Positions 50,724-63,403 of a stretch of 64,000 nucleotides of DNA are shown here, one piece after another. A program made the translations under genes and the position numbers. Numbering within the stretch: the stretch's first letter is position 1; each line of letters starts with the position of its first letter. The notes beneath the pieces were generated by a model. The model was not told where the DNA came from and searched no databases. It saw nothing but the letters and a program-made list of their open reading frames with translations. This DNA is from Kalaharituber pfeilii (taxonomy: Eukaryota > Ascomycota > Pezizomycetes > Pezizales > Pezizaceae): contig WHUZ01000007.1 of NCBI GenBank assembly GCA_015179045.1, positions 1,042,501 to 1,106,500 on the forward strand, in the 5' to 3' direction.

Positions 50724-52167
50724 GGAACCCACGGGACGTAGGGGTGGCGGCGCACGATGGACGAAATGGGCCTGGGAATGAAGATTATCTGCTGCACGGT
50801 TAATGTTCGGACTCTGGGTGCTGTTTTGCCTCGCCGTCGGAGTGGGAACAAGGGGAGGCTTGAATGGGGATGGGTGGTTTCGTATACTGTTCTTGTGTGG
50901 TACGTATGTATGTAACTCCATCATGGCGCTTCTGCTGCATGTATGCATGTATATATGAATTGGAGCTCTAGCAAGTCAACTGCCGTGATGTTGTGCGAGG
51001 TATAAGGATAGCGTATGTAGTATTCTTCGTCGCGAAGGCTATGGCCCCCAGTTGCTTATATTCATGCGACGAAGTATCCTCTTGTCTGCTACTACAAAGT
51101 TGGCTTGGTTTCCTGTTCCTGGAACTTACAATAACTGCATAAAAGAACAGGGCCTTTTTAGAAGGGCTGCATGAAGGTTTTGATTTTTCATTTTCCATTT
51201 CTTTTTTCTTCTCCCTTCTCGAAACAACCAGGGTATACTAGCACAATTCTATATTAACGTAATCATAGTACAATGTTTTCTGTAGCACTTGCTTCGCGTT
51301 ACCGTATTTTCGATATAGATAAAAGACAATGAGATCCTCAAAAAACAAACACACATCTGACAACCAAACGAGAAATGAACTGACCAAAGCATCTCAACCG
51401 TAGTAAACCCTGTGGCACGAGAGCGAGCCAGGGGCTCAACGAGTGATATTAGTTCATCCGGATTCTGTGCGACTGGAGGCTAGTGAAGTGTGCCTTCTAC
51501 ATAGTTTTTGTTGCCTATTCCAGTCGGGTGATGACTCGTTATCGGGAGATAATACGAGAGGTCTACATACACATGCGTGGGAACAAGCAGTGATTCCAGA
51601 TAGTCGTCATCCAAGGCTGAGCTCCTGGACAGGCTGAGCTGCGGAACTTGCACATTCGACGCCAATGAGTATCATGCGGCTAGAATCCGGGTAGTCTGGC
51701 TTGGCACGTACATGGGACTGGAGGCTACTGTGTAGCTGGGTAGACATGAGCACCGCGCATCACGTGTGCCGAGACACCTTTGACTCGCTTTGGAGTCTGA
51801 AAATATTGCTGAAGGTTGATTTCGTGAAGACTTTGTGACGACAGGAAAACAAAGAGCAAAATCGCTCCCTCAACACTGCCATCGCCGTATCTTGTTATGC
51901 TCTAAGCTGGAATACGCATTCTTTATCGCCATCAACTGTTCGCAAGCCCTTCAAGGCCTTAGCGGCTACGTGACAACACACCAACCTTTCTCCACCTCCG
52001 GCATATCTATCTACGGTCTCCATCTTCACAGCGGCACAATGCGACCATAAACGTGCGAACGGGCACCGATAGATCAACCCAATCAATATATATACCATCC
52101 TGAAATCTCAAATAACGGGGCAAGAGACTGCAGCCCAATTGATCTGTTCTGTACCTTGAGTGTATCT
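50724..52167. other. Intergenic region upstream of the Zn2Cys6 gene
   Basis: About 1.4 kb without a recognised gene. It contains the 3' flank of the secreted-protein gene and the promoter of the next gene. Frames on both strands are below 95 codons and carry no motif. Confidence 0.45.
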
Positions 52168-53538
52168 ATGGCCTCCGCAATCACGCAGCGGCAACACCGC
52201 CATTTGGCACCCAACCCTAATCCACCAAATTCAGCAAGTTATGGCTTCCCCCCACCTCTCACTACGCCAGGGGCAACACAGGACTACAATACCTTGATGC
52301 AGTCAAAGCCGCGAGCTACTAAGCATACCTCTCCCAGCTGCCAGGTATCTCCCTCATTATCAGAGCTAGGCGCCTTTACTGTAACCAACATACAAGGGAT
52401 TCTTGCAGAATCCCCAACACCATCCCCAAGCAGCAGCACCCTCTCACCAGCACGGACGCCTTCAACACGGCTGTGTACCCCGCCAAATGAAAGTCAATTG
52501 AGAGTCAAGGGGCCTGATATAGTGGAGCTTCATTCCAGGCGTCACTCGGACTTGGTGGAGTACCTGTCAAAGAATCCAATGAAACGGTTATATAATAATC
52601 ATGGAAGCATTAAACGGCCAGCATGCGGTAAGTCTCATGCTTAAACTCCTGTTATCTCTTTTCATATATTCTAGCCCTTCATGTTGTTCGGACGCCTGGG
52701 CTGAATTTGAGGTGATTGTTTAGTTGCATGCCATGAGTCCCGCAAGAAGTGTGACCTCGAAAGGCCTTGTAACCGTTGCATTAAACAAAAGATACCATGC
52801 GTTGAGAGGCCAGAAAGAGCCAAGCGGAGGAAACTTGAGTTCGACAAGACTGTGAAGCCTGATTGGTCGAGAGGTCATTCATCCACTGTACAAATACCGC
52901 ATGGACTCCCATCTCCGGTGTCCGAAGCTTGTAATGAAACCGTGCCATCCACACCAATAACTTCATATATACCATGTCCATCAAACTGTATAGCATCACC
53001 AAGTTCTGCAGAGCCAGGAGTCCAGTGTGAATTTCCTCTAGACAAAGCTAAAGTCGAGTCGATTATTCGGGAGCAGCTTTCCAAGTTGGGTTTGCCGTAT
53101 GGGGATGTTCTCGAATTGCCGCTACCAGAAGGAGGTTATCTGGAAAATATATCCTCGAAATTGAGCGGTGCACCGATATATGGCATTGAGGGGGGCGAAA
53201 TTACAGATCAGGACACACTGTTACACCAACTTGTTGAAGATATCAGCATGGATAAACCGAACGATGCAAATTTTGATTGCAAGGATGCCCTAGGTTTTGC
53301 CAATATGTTGATGGACTATAAATTTGATGATATTGATATAAATGCCATATTGGGTTCTATATCTACGGAAGACATTAAAAACTGCATGGATAATGTGAAT
53401 GGAGATGTCTTGATGGGAGGAATGGAAGATTGGGAGCTCTCGAATTTTATGGACGCACTAGAGACTACAAGCTCCGCAGATTTGACGAAACAATCTACAA
53501 TACTGGATCCATGTGCTACCAATTGGAGTGTGGAATGA
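52168..53538 (+). CDS. Zn2Cys6 transcription factor
   Basis: Two exons (52168-52627, 52724-53538) total 1275 nt and encode 424 residues. The binuclear zinc cluster is C153, C156, C163, C169, C172 and C179 (C-x2-C-x6-C-x5-C-x2-C-x6-C) with KKC and RPCNRC, followed by a basic linker (RPERAKRRKLEF). The intron falls between the first two cysteines, so only the spliced form has the domain. The cluster sits mid-protein behind about 150 Ser/Pro-rich residues, unlike most family members where it is N-terminal. The C-terminal part is acidic, with LSKLGLPYGDVLELPLPEGG and DWELSNFMDALETTSS, possibly an activation region. No fungal-specific transcription-factor middle domain is evident. The target pathway is unknown. 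Confidence 0.85.
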
Positions 53539-56333
53539 TGTGGAAGGGGATTTCTCGATATCATATATCAGTGTTGCCGTAATCATCGAGGGACAGGAGT
53601 TGGATATTGCTCAAAGCTCATTACTTCTTTACACTTGGGATTTGCAATCCCTGGTTCAGATAATACCAGGGCTTACACCGGCATTGGGTGGGTTCCATCT
53701 CTTTCTTCCGTTTTTGTTCTTATTCGGATACTTTTCCTTCCCTGCTAATTGTTTTGGCTGCTGCGAGTTCTCTGTAAGACTTGCCATTTGTTATTTGTGT
53801 GTTCAATGTTTTTGTACGACCTGAGAGTAAGTAAATCGAGGTAACACCCTTTAGGAAGTATACGGGACACCACCTTTTTTACTTTTTGACTGTTAAATCC
53901 ACGTGGGAGTGAGACTTTGATATCATCGTTAATTTGTTTATCAGTGGTTTAAACCATCTGACAACCTGACAGGCCTACCAGGATCCAAAGATCCAAGAGA
54001 AGCACAAGAGAAGCAGAAACATAATTAGTGCGGCGTTCACGGTGCCTGCAACTGATTGTCAGTTTTTGATAGCGAGACACTTGCCAACACAATTACCCAA
54101 CTAGGCTTAAGCAAAAAGGCAATCTCTTGAGAGAAGTGCACATTGTCCAAGTTCCTATGACGATGTTTAACGCAGCTCTACGGAATATTGTTACACTCAC
54201 AAAGATGGAATGCACCTAGGTGCTACACGGGCTTTCGGTAACATAGAAGGCAGGACTCTTGCTAGGCTGTTAGTTAGCAAGGCTTGAGCAGCAGAAGTAA
54301 CTCTATATATCTACAACCCTCCCCCCAGGCCTACTTCCATCCTATGGTGAGGTTTGAGTTGAATATGCGCTGAAGCTGGAGTATAACCAATTCCGCGATG
54401 TTTCAAATTTACTTCATAGTACTGACATATCGGTGAAGACAGGCATCCATGGTGATCAGGAATATTTGGTGCTTATCGTGCACGAGGCTGTTCTGATCTG
54501 ACCAAATTTGATGAGTGCCCAACCTTTTCCCACTTGCGAGGTTGCCAAGTGTCAGTTTCAGGAACAAGAAACATGTGGATTCGTAGGTGAGGATAGCGCA
54601 CCATCGAATGACAATGTTGGAACAGAAAGTGAGGTTTTCTGGGTGGAGAGGCTTATGCCTCTTGTAAGGATCAACTGATCACAGCCCGTACATCTTATGG
54701 CAACGCTTTGCCGATTAGTAACATCCTGTTGGTATTTTGGTTACTCTTATATTGCACCATGGGGCTTACTTTGGTTTACTGTAGTTGTAATTTGTTGCCA
54801 GCGTAAAGGCAGACTTGTAAACATACACATGTACTGTCTATGAGGGTAGTGAATATGGTTACAAGTAGCACACTATTAGTTGCTTCAAATAAAACCTTGT
54901 TTCAACATCTCTCCATAGCTTCAGACTAAGAGCAATAAAGATGACAATTCGAATGCCAAAGACCGAGCCGAGGCGATAAATGACGTGATTTAGGAGAGAT
55001 GTTGGATCTCGCGTTGACAATGCAGGGTTCAGAAGAGGAATTTTTGTATACATGATTTCGCCTCGACTCCCCACACGTTCGCCTATGCTTGCTCTCTTTC
55101 ACTCTGTCCTTGTACCTGCTTCATGACGATCTGAAACGTGAATTCTTGCAAGAGCCACTCGTTATTGTGGAGCGCAGCAGCTATCTTGACCCGGCACAAA
55201 CTGTTTGTTTAGATTGATGAGGCAGCTCGAACAAGGTGGCTGCTAAGGATAAGGGAATCAGAACGTTCCCTTATCGAAGTCTGGGAATTATATTAGCCGT
55301 GGTTTGGGACTCTTTTACCTCATTATTCAGAAATCGAGAAATTTTGTGACACTTGCTTTTGGATTTGGAGATCGAGATTATTTGATTTTTGCTTGACGCG
55401 GAATCGCGAACGCCAACCGAGACAACACGAACTTTTATTGAGGAAAACGTGAGGACGCGAAAGCAACACCCCCTGGTAGCGTATGTGTGTTGAAATTGGG
55501 TTGCACAACTTAGCAAACGAAAATAAGCAAAACCCGAGCAAGATTCGATTTGAACGTCTACAAAAGATTGGGCACGGAAGTGACGATATTATAAAGCATT
55601 TGCGACGACGAACTACGACTACGTCTACGTACTACGACGGCATTAACTTTGATTGAGGGGGGAATAACTATTGGGGATTTGAGGGAAGGGAGGGGAAAAC
55701 GATTATAGACACAATTTTTGGGATTTGCTTGGGTTCCGACGGACAAGAGAGCGAGATCGGGTTTCACGGGCGGGTTTAGGTAAGGAATTGTGGTTTGTTG
55801 AAGAGACGAAAAAAGAGCGTCAGGATATTAAGTGAAGTGAGTACCTGAGCCTGGGTTTGGAGCTGGATTGGAGGTGGGGTCAATGAGAATGAGGGAGTAT
55901 GAGGAGGAAGAGTAAGCTGGTGAAGGGGCGGAGGGAGTCGGGGCGAAGAGAGGAACGGGACTTGAGTTGGGAGGGAAGGTTATGGTGTTTGATGAGGATT
56001 GTGAGTGTGGATGCAGTTCTAATGTTGCTTCTTTCTTTATCTAGGATCTCGGTGGTTGAGTTTGTTCGCAGTATTCGGGAGCAACCTTCGCACTTTTGAC
56101 AGCGACTTCTCGACGGTGAATCAGTTTCGGTCCTTGAGCGGCAGGTAAACGCTTGGGCTTCTACAAAGTCAACTACGGCAACACGAAGAGGGGTGTTTGG
56201 ATAGCTTAGAATCGACGGGATTGCTGGGAAAGGGAGAGTCACCGTGGGTGGCTTGAGCTTTTTGTTACCGTTGAAAACATCAAGTCCTCTACAATAAAGT
56301 GGACTTCTCTACGTATACATACATCCCTATACC
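53539..56333. other. Intergenic region between the Zn2Cys6 and CENP-A genes
   Basis: About 2.8 kb with no supported gene. Frames on both strands (for example 55880-56242 minus) are short, without motifs. Sequence from about 55.6 kb has purine-rich segments. Confidence 0.45.
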
Positions 56334-56886
56334 ATGTCAAACGCAGCAACGAAGCCCCGCGGCCCTATCGGTCGCAAAACCATCGTCGGGGCTGGTCAAG
56401 GCGGCCGTCGCTCCTCTGGCGGCCGTGGTATTCGTGGCGGCGCAGCTCGTAAGTCCCCTACCCCACCCCCTCACAATCCTCTCCCCACACTCACTAACCG
56501 GTCTCTCAAATCTACAAACAGCCGGTGACCCCCTCCCCGCCGGCCGCGCCCGCCGCTACCGCCCCGGCACCCGCGCCCTGCGCGAGATCCGCCGCTACCA
56601 AAAGTCGACCGAGCTCCTGATCCGCAAGCTTCCTTTCTCCAGGCTCGTTCGCGAGATCACGGCCGACTTTGGCTCCGTGATGGTCGATGCCGGGTTCCAG
56701 CCAAATCTGCGCTGGCAGAGCACGGCGATCCAGGCGCTTCAGGAGGCTGCGGAGGCGTACATGGTGCACTTATTCGAGGATGCGAATTTGTGCGCGATTC
56801 ATGCAAAGAGGGTGACAATTATGCAGAAGGACTTGCAGCTGGCGAGGAGGATAAGGGGGATGTGGGGTGGGTTGGGGATGTTTTGA
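56334..56886 (+). CDS. CENPA: Centromeric histone H3 variant (CENP-A/Cse4)
   Basis: Two exons (56334-56448, 56522-56886) total 480 nt and encode 159 residues. The first exon encodes a Gly/Arg-rich tail ([16 protein letters not shown]...). The second encodes the histone fold: [31 protein letters not shown], then [20 protein letters not shown] and [16 protein letters not shown]. Features that mark CENP-A rather than H3 are the variable tail, an extended loop 1 ([18 protein letters not shown]; canonical H3 has a shorter DFKTDLRFQS), MQKD for MPKD and the WGGLGMF end. It replaces H3 in centromeric nucleosomes and recruits the kinetochore. The frame is strongly GC-rich at third positions. An ORF extends upstream of the ATG without another ATG. 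Confidence 0.94.
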
Positions 56887-58095
56887 TAGAGCTTAGTGGA
56901 CACTCGCCGCATCGTTACCGAAGTCGTGAAGCTTTTGTCGTAAGATTCTTCAACTATCTGCAGGGGAAGGAGCGCCGACATAAGAAAGCAAAGTTTTCAG
57001 AAATTGATGGACAAGCTCGATATGCAGAATTTAGCACTATTGTTGGATAACATTAAATTGGGCGGATTGGGGGGAGATGGCAGGGATATATATACCTGGG
57101 TTTAGAACAAGAGGTAGAAGGAGAACTGTGTGTGAGGAAGAGGTGGGGTTAGATTTATTGGCATTATACATCAGATCTATTCTGTGTTCTTACTATATTG
57201 CTCAATTTTTCGACCTTTCTTTTTTTTTTTTTTCTTTTTTTTTTTTCTCCCACTCTCACAGCTGTAATGGACGTAATTTTTTTTGGTATTTGTGTGACCT
57301 TGTACCCACCTATGTGCTTTCTGTTCAGGTGTGTATGTTGTGTTTCTCTTCCCTTTTTTTTTTTTTTTTTTTTTTTTTCCTGACACCATTTTCTGAACTT
57401 TGCATAAGAAAAAAAAATATAAAATACAATTTAGTCAAATTAAATACATATAAGCTACATAACCTTACCTTTACCTTTTACCTACTATATGTACATACGG
57501 CCCGCTTTACCTTGCGAATAACTACTTAAAAGTTTCTAGTTCGCACAGCCAGCCAGGTGGGCTGTAGGAAAAAGAAGAGTAAGAGAAGAGAGAAGGAAAA
57601 AAAAAGGGGGGGTTAATCTAAGTTGGGAGGTGCGAGGGCAATGGGGAGGATGTGGGTAGAGGGAAGCCAGAAGTTTGATGTTATATACTTAGCCATGCAA
57701 CACACTTACCCTGAACACATTTTCGAACATCCGCTCTCTTAAAAAAATTCGGGTAAGATAAAATTTGGGAAAAACTATTCTTTCTTTTTCTCAGTTGATG
57801 TTTAAGCCAAACGCTACTTGGAAACTTTGGCTTTCTGCGTGTTCCCCTTTCTATTACTTCTGATTGCGTAGAATTCTTATTTATTATTAAAGGGAAAAAA
57901 CACCAACCCCCCACATTCCCACTCCCCCAACCCCCAAAAAGAACAGAAAGAAAGGAAAAGGAAAAGAAACCCACAGACCCAAATATTGGTGAAAATTTAA
58001 AAAGATATAAGCACAGTGAAACACAATGGTAAGCAATAAACAAAAGAAAAGAAGACTCCAAGCAGGCAAAAAATGTAAAGGGCCCAAGTAAAAAG

Positions 58096-58133
<38 letters not shown>

Positions 58134-58320
58134 GAAAAAAAAAAAAAAAAAAAAAAGGCAAAGGTAAGGTGACAGAACCGTAGCGAGCAAAAAACAAACA
58201 GAATGCTCGTTGAGGGGGGAAAAGAAAGCAAACACACACTCACACACTCACACACTCACACCAAAAAAAAGAAAAAAGATCCGTCAACCTAACATGCCCA
58301 CACTACCTGTACTCATTCCT
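56887..58320. other. CENP-A-MAU2 convergent intergenic region with homopolymer tracts
   Basis: This is the 3' flank of both genes. It contains T-rich runs (57222-57246 and 57353-57378), an A/AAAAG array (58098-58156) and a CACACACT repeat (58230-58260). The long frames on the minus strand at 57681-58255 are translations of these tracts and not genes. Confidence 0.6.
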
Positions 58321-61300
58321 TCATACCCCCCCTTCGTCCCCAGCCCTTCTCAAATTCCTCACCACAGCTTCCCAATTCGCTCTCAAAACTCGTACGTCCT
58401 CATCTTCTAGCTCGTGGCCCTGGCGCGCGAGACAGTCTTTATGTTCCCCTTCCGCATTAGCCTAAACCATCCGTCATACATGCAGCACTGGAGACTTATT
58501 AACTCACCTTCCAACATCTTTCCGCTCATGAGGCCCCACAAGCTGTCCCTCCCTTTCCTTGCATTCACGTATGCGGCTCGTGCCGATTTTTCTGCTTGCT
58601 CCGACACAACCCCGTGGAAGAACCGGTGGCACATGAATGATAGGACGATGTAGATGATTTGTTGGTTTGCAAGGTGCTGGGCGGATTGGAGGGCCGTGGC
58701 AAGAAATTTTCTGTTGTGAGTGCGCGTTGTTAGTAACTGTGACCTTTGAAATTTCCAAGTCAGGTAAAATAAAAACCCACCACTGCCCACCGGATGGTGA
58801 TAGGGATAGGAAGAGACCGTGCATTGTGCGGGGTTAGTAAGTGTATACCTACTTTGACTTTATCAGCTCACCCCTCTCCGTCCCCCTCACCACGCACCAC
58901 GCCGCCCGGACCCCCGCGTTCCGACTCTCCATGCACGCCTTCTCGATCCCGGCCAGCATTCTCTCCGCCCTCACGTCGTCACCCTTTTCCTCCCCCCTTA
59001 GAATCAACACCGAATTCAGCGTCGCCATGATCCCGATTTCAGAGGTATCAGACGCGAGCGAGTCGTAGAAGGAGAGCGCTTGGGTAAGATTGCCAGTGCC
59101 CTGGTGGATCGTCCCGGTGAGGTATAAAATGAGCTTGTCAAGGATCGGTGGCGCGGAGGAGCGAGAGGGCAGCGCGAGGATGCAGTCGTGGAGGATGTCG
59201 AGGCTCTGTCGAGAGGAAAATCTGGGTGTTAGGACAAGATGCGTTCAGGGTAACAGTATGTGAGGAAGCGGGGAACACCTTGATAGCCTCGTCCCACTCA
59301 GTCCGAACGCAGAAGAGGAATGCGAGATACAAAAGCATAAAGCATCGGAGGAGCTTCCGCCAGTGGATTCGGCCTGCAGCGGCCGGTACGGAATAGGGTG
59401 TTGGTCCATTGACCTCAAGTCCCACTGTCCAACCCCAGAAATCAAAATCGTCAGCCATCGCGAACAAATAAACCGTCTTAAAAGCCGTAACGGAGGAGAA
59501 TGGATGGCATCTCACATTCAATCCTCCTCAGTCCCTCCTTAAGGTACTTTTCAGCCTTACATCCTTCTTGCGCATTCGCCTGAAACCTCGCCATCCCCGA
59601 CAAAAAATACCCAATAATGAAGATATCGTCCTTCGCAAACCACCTAAATCTTAGGTACTCCTTGTTCTTCCCTTGCCTCGGCGGATGCACCGGTATATCA
59701 AAATCCCCAATTGGCGACCAAGCAGCCCAGTTATCCCTATTAACCAGCATGCTTTGTAATCCCTTAAGCTTCTGCTCAAGTTCCGCGTTAGGTCGGCTGA
59801 GCATCAGCGCGCTGACGAGATCGACGATGGGCCGGAAGAACTCGAGTTCGGCAGGCAGGGTAGACTCCAGTTGAAGCGAGTTCGCACGGGACAGGGCGCG
59901 CTGCGCGGTCTCGACCCCTTCGGAACCGGTGTGGAGAGATATCAAGGCCTCCATAAGGTTAGAAAGTATGAAGACTTGGACATCGTTGCGACGCTGGGAG
60001 ATATTGGATATGGAACGCAGGCAGTGGAGCGCAGCGCTCAGGTCGCGGCATTGGGAATTTTCCATAAGGAGGCTGCAACGGAGGAAGCGGAAAGCATAAG
60101 CCCAGGTGGGGGATTCGCGTCTACGAGAGGGGCTAGGTGTCAACAGGAATTCACATTGTCTGAATGGTGGATGGGATTAGGGGATGTAAACTTACTCCTC
60201 GGCCTCTTTTGTGTGCCCCGTGAGCTGTATAAGTGCCGCCTTCGGGTTCATTTGAAACATTACCCTGACAAGTAAATGTTGCATGCTGAAATACAGGTCC
60301 AGGAGGTTATTATTCTATATACATTCCATATCCCAGAAATCAGATTCAAATTATGCACTTGCCGAGATGGAAAAGAATTGTTCATACTCGTGATGTTAAT
60401 ATTATCTGGGGAATAGATTCAAATTAGCAATCTCGATTCCAAATGAAGTGGGTGGTTATGGTGAGGAGAGGGAGAAGGGCGAGGAGGGGAAGGGAGAGGA
60501 GGAAGGGAAGGGGGAGGGGGGTTAAACTTGCCCCCTTCAGCAACACTGTCTCAGCCTCTCGCATGTTATCGGTCTCTTCAAAAAGGACCGCAGCATACCG
60601 TAGACGGACCATGGCTTCTAGCCGTGCTTGTATCGTTTTTCCTTTCTATTATCCAAAGACTCCTCCGTCAATGCCCACTCCAATTGAATTTCTCGAAAAG
60701 CGGTCGTATTCCCGCACCTGAGGTAACAGTAAAGACTCCAAGCATCCTAATCCCGTCGCCATCAACTTGTAATACAAATTCGTGTCGCCGCCCTTGGACG
60801 CCGCGGCTGTTGCACCAATGTTGTGTGCCGTCTCAATGAAGGCTTCCGCTAATGAGATGAGTAGTAGTGTGTGCTCATGGGTGTGCTGTGAGGGCTGCTG
60901 TGCCGGCGGTTGGGGCCTCTTGAGTGTCTGGAGGTCGTGGGATTGGGAAGAGTGTGCGCGGAGAGGGCCATGATGTTGTGGGTACTGTGAATAGTGCTGA
61001 GAATGGTGCTGGGTGGAGGTATAGTGTTGTTGTGGTTGCTGCTGCTGGTGATGCTGGTACTGAGGTTGAGGCCCACCATACTGCTGGTACTGCCCGTACT
61101 GCGCATACTGCACATACTGTCCATGCTGTCCATAGGGCTGCCCCTGCGGCGTGTACTGCGGGTACGGTGATGGTTGCTGCTGGTGCTGCTGGTGCTGCTG
61201 GTGCTGCTGGTGCTGCTGGTGCTGCTGGTGCTGCTGGTGCTGCTGCGGTGTGTAGCTGCGCTGCGGCGGTGTGACGGGTATCGCGACCTCGAATGCCCGC

Positions 61301-61395
61301 GGCGCTTCCCCAAGGGGCACTCCCCCTCCTGCTCCGACTGCTCCTCCTCCTCCTTCTTCTGGCCCTGGCGTGCCTCCGCCTTGTGGTGTCGACAT
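58321..61395 (-). CDS. MAU2: Cohesin loading factor MAU2/Scc4
   Basis: Eight exons on the minus strand (61395-60718, 60645-60532, 60314-60196, 60120-59516, 59424-59279, 59205-58853, 58710-58508, 58448-58321) total 2346 nt and encode 781 residues. MAU2/Scc4 binds Scc2/NIPBL and loads cohesin. After a Gly/Gln/His-rich N-terminus with HQQ repeats (about residues 50-75), the TPR-like array begins HTHEHTLLLISLAEAFIETA. It continues with RLRYAAVLFEETDNMREAET, FSMQHLLVRVMFQMNPKAAL, WAYAFRFLRCSLLMEN and FCVRTEWDEAIK. The second intron is best read as GC-AG with a consensus GCAAGT donor; at that point some 6-7 residues usual for the family seem missing, so a micro-exon may be overlooked. The last exon uses an AAG acceptor and is the least certain. 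The ATG at 61395 is chosen; an in-frame ATG at 61563 would add a short-repeat leader. Confidence 0.88.
61172..61246 (-). repeat. Gln/His coding repeat in MAU2
   Basis: About eight 9-bp CAGCACCAG-type units, read on the minus strand, encode a QHQ repeat in the predicted disordered N-terminus of MAU2. Frames in the other phases through this array (poly-Leu, poly-Ala, poly-Ser) are shadows. Confidence 0.85.
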
Positions 61396-63403
61396 GCCAG
61401 CGGGTCGGGGTGGTGCTCTATGGGCTGTTGTGCGACGCTGCAACTCTGTCTGGCTGTGTAGGCAGAGAGCTTCTTTGTAGTTATGACTAATCGTGTCCGT
61501 GCCTGCTGAATTTGTAGAGTGTGGCCCACATCTATGTCTGTCTGTCTGTCTGACTGTTCGCATGTCTGTCACGTGAATGGGATCTCCTCCCAGGTAACAC
61601 GCCCACCAACAGTGTCCTCCAGCAGCCTATGGTTTTAACATCGCATCATATATCCTCGCGAGAGTCTTTTGGAAGAAACTAAGTACAAGATGTTTGTCAT
61701 TTCTACTTCAAGATACTATATGCTCTATGCATTTCTACACTTGCGTCGGCATTATGTGTCTTCTGATATGTTCTTTTCAGTCTCGAACCGTCTCCCTCAA
61801 CTCCCATCCTAATCACGCACCTTTCTTGCCATGTTGCCCCTGAGTCTCCGTTCATTAGTATTCTTATCGATTCTATCCTATATACGCATGCCTCCTACTA
61901 TCATTAAGGCTATGCTGTTATGGCTCCCACACAACAGTCTGTTCAATGCTGCTGTTACGAGCGCTGTAAGCGAGGCAGCTGTAGAAGTGGGCAAGTGGGG
62001 ATGGTGGATATGGAGATCTCGTCCTGGTAAGTCGGTCTATTCGTCTATGATGTATATGACAGAGAGAGACAGAATGCGCAATATATCTCGCTAATATGAC
62101 ATTTCCGGTAGCCATCGCCCTTGGGCGATATCGATAAGACGGGTAGGACAGAACAGTCTCGATTGTAGTAGCCTCGTCCCAGGCTACGGTTGTAGAGCGC
62201 ATGGCATCACAGGCACAATTGACAATATATGATAGGACTCTCCCGATAGTGACGGATATGGCAGAACGACCTCAACTGATCAAGTATGAGAGGTCCCACT
62301 CGGTGGTGAAGCGTATGGCTGAATTGAAGGAGATTGCGAGACTCTCTCTACATTGCAGTATATGGAGAACTGGCTTAATTGAAAGTATGGTGGGACGCTG
62401 TGGTATCGTAGCTAGGCCACCCCCTAGCGCCTGTTCGCTGTTCAATTGCACCAGATGCAGCACAGACTCTCAGCTGTTTAAGTAAATATGCGCCCCAAGC
62501 GACTTCATGTGCAGCCCCATCAGCAGACACTCTCCTTATTGTAATTTTAAAGAAATAGAAAATTAAAAATGACGGTTCCAACTCCCAATTGAGCCTAGCT
62601 GGAACCGAAGTTAAAACTCCAAATGATCACCGGAGCATTACATCTATTGAATAAGTAGCCGGCCAACCCTCTGCCCTACCTCGATGTGAGAATCGAACCG
62701 GGGCCCTCAATTCTATACCTCTCCATGGACTCCCATCGCTGGAGACAACAGCATTCCACTTCGATCAAGGCATAGGCCAGTTCGAAAAGGCTGGCAACTC
62801 CACATTCTCTGAACTCCCCCTCCCACCACCTCTAATCACACCCTTATCCAGCCGCTGCAATAGCTCCTCACACCCCCCTCTCCCACCGTCTTTCAATTGC
62901 TCTCCCCCCTTCAGCAGCTGCAACAGCATCTCACATCCTCCCCACCAGCAGCCACTCCGAAGGCTTAGCCAGCAGCTTCTCCGCCCTCTCCATCCCACTA
63001 CCTCCTCTCACTGTTCAAACTGCTGCACCATCCTTTCCAACCACTCCGTCTCTTGTTTGCTTTCTAAGAGGGAGCATCTAAGGCCCATGTGCAATAGGCT
63101 TATGACAACAATTCACATGCACATACCTCTCAAACAGACTGCAATAAGCGCTGATTAATTAATGACTACTAGATCACATGATACAGCTGAAATAGTCTAA
63201 ATTGCTTAGCAGCGAATTTCGCACTCAGCTGCAGTTGTGATTGGCATTACCAATAACTCCTCCTCCTCTCTCAAAAACCGAATCTACAGCGCCGTCAAAG
63301 AAAGTATTATCTGCCTATAACGCGAAAGAAGGATAGACAAATGGAAGCTTTAGGAACGAGAAATGCTAGGAGAAAACTTACAATTGTATCTTATATATAT
63401 GTA
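61396..63403. other. Upstream of MAU2, no gene recognised
   Basis: It begins with the MAU2 promoter, including a TGTC tandem repeat near 61537-61556. Beyond 61.8 kb no gene is supported. A B-box-like GGTTCGATTC occurs on the minus strand near 62697 but no cloverleaf forms. Frames at 61831-62485 are unsupported. Confidence 0.4.

Noticed and set aside
57681..58255. Phe-rich frames on the minus strand resembling membrane proteins
   Set aside because: The apparent hydrophobic stretches are translations of A/AAAAG tracts.
60849..61529. 226-codon Ser/Thr-rich frame on the minus strand
   Set aside because: It is the wrong phase of the MAU2 repeat region; the phase with the HTHEHTLLLI block is the real one.
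62670..62760. tRNA-like B box (GGTTCGATTC on the minus strand) with flanking CATCGAG
   Set aside because: The T-arm stems (CCCGG and CTCAC) do not pair and no D or anticodon arm can be drawn, so it is not a tRNA gene.
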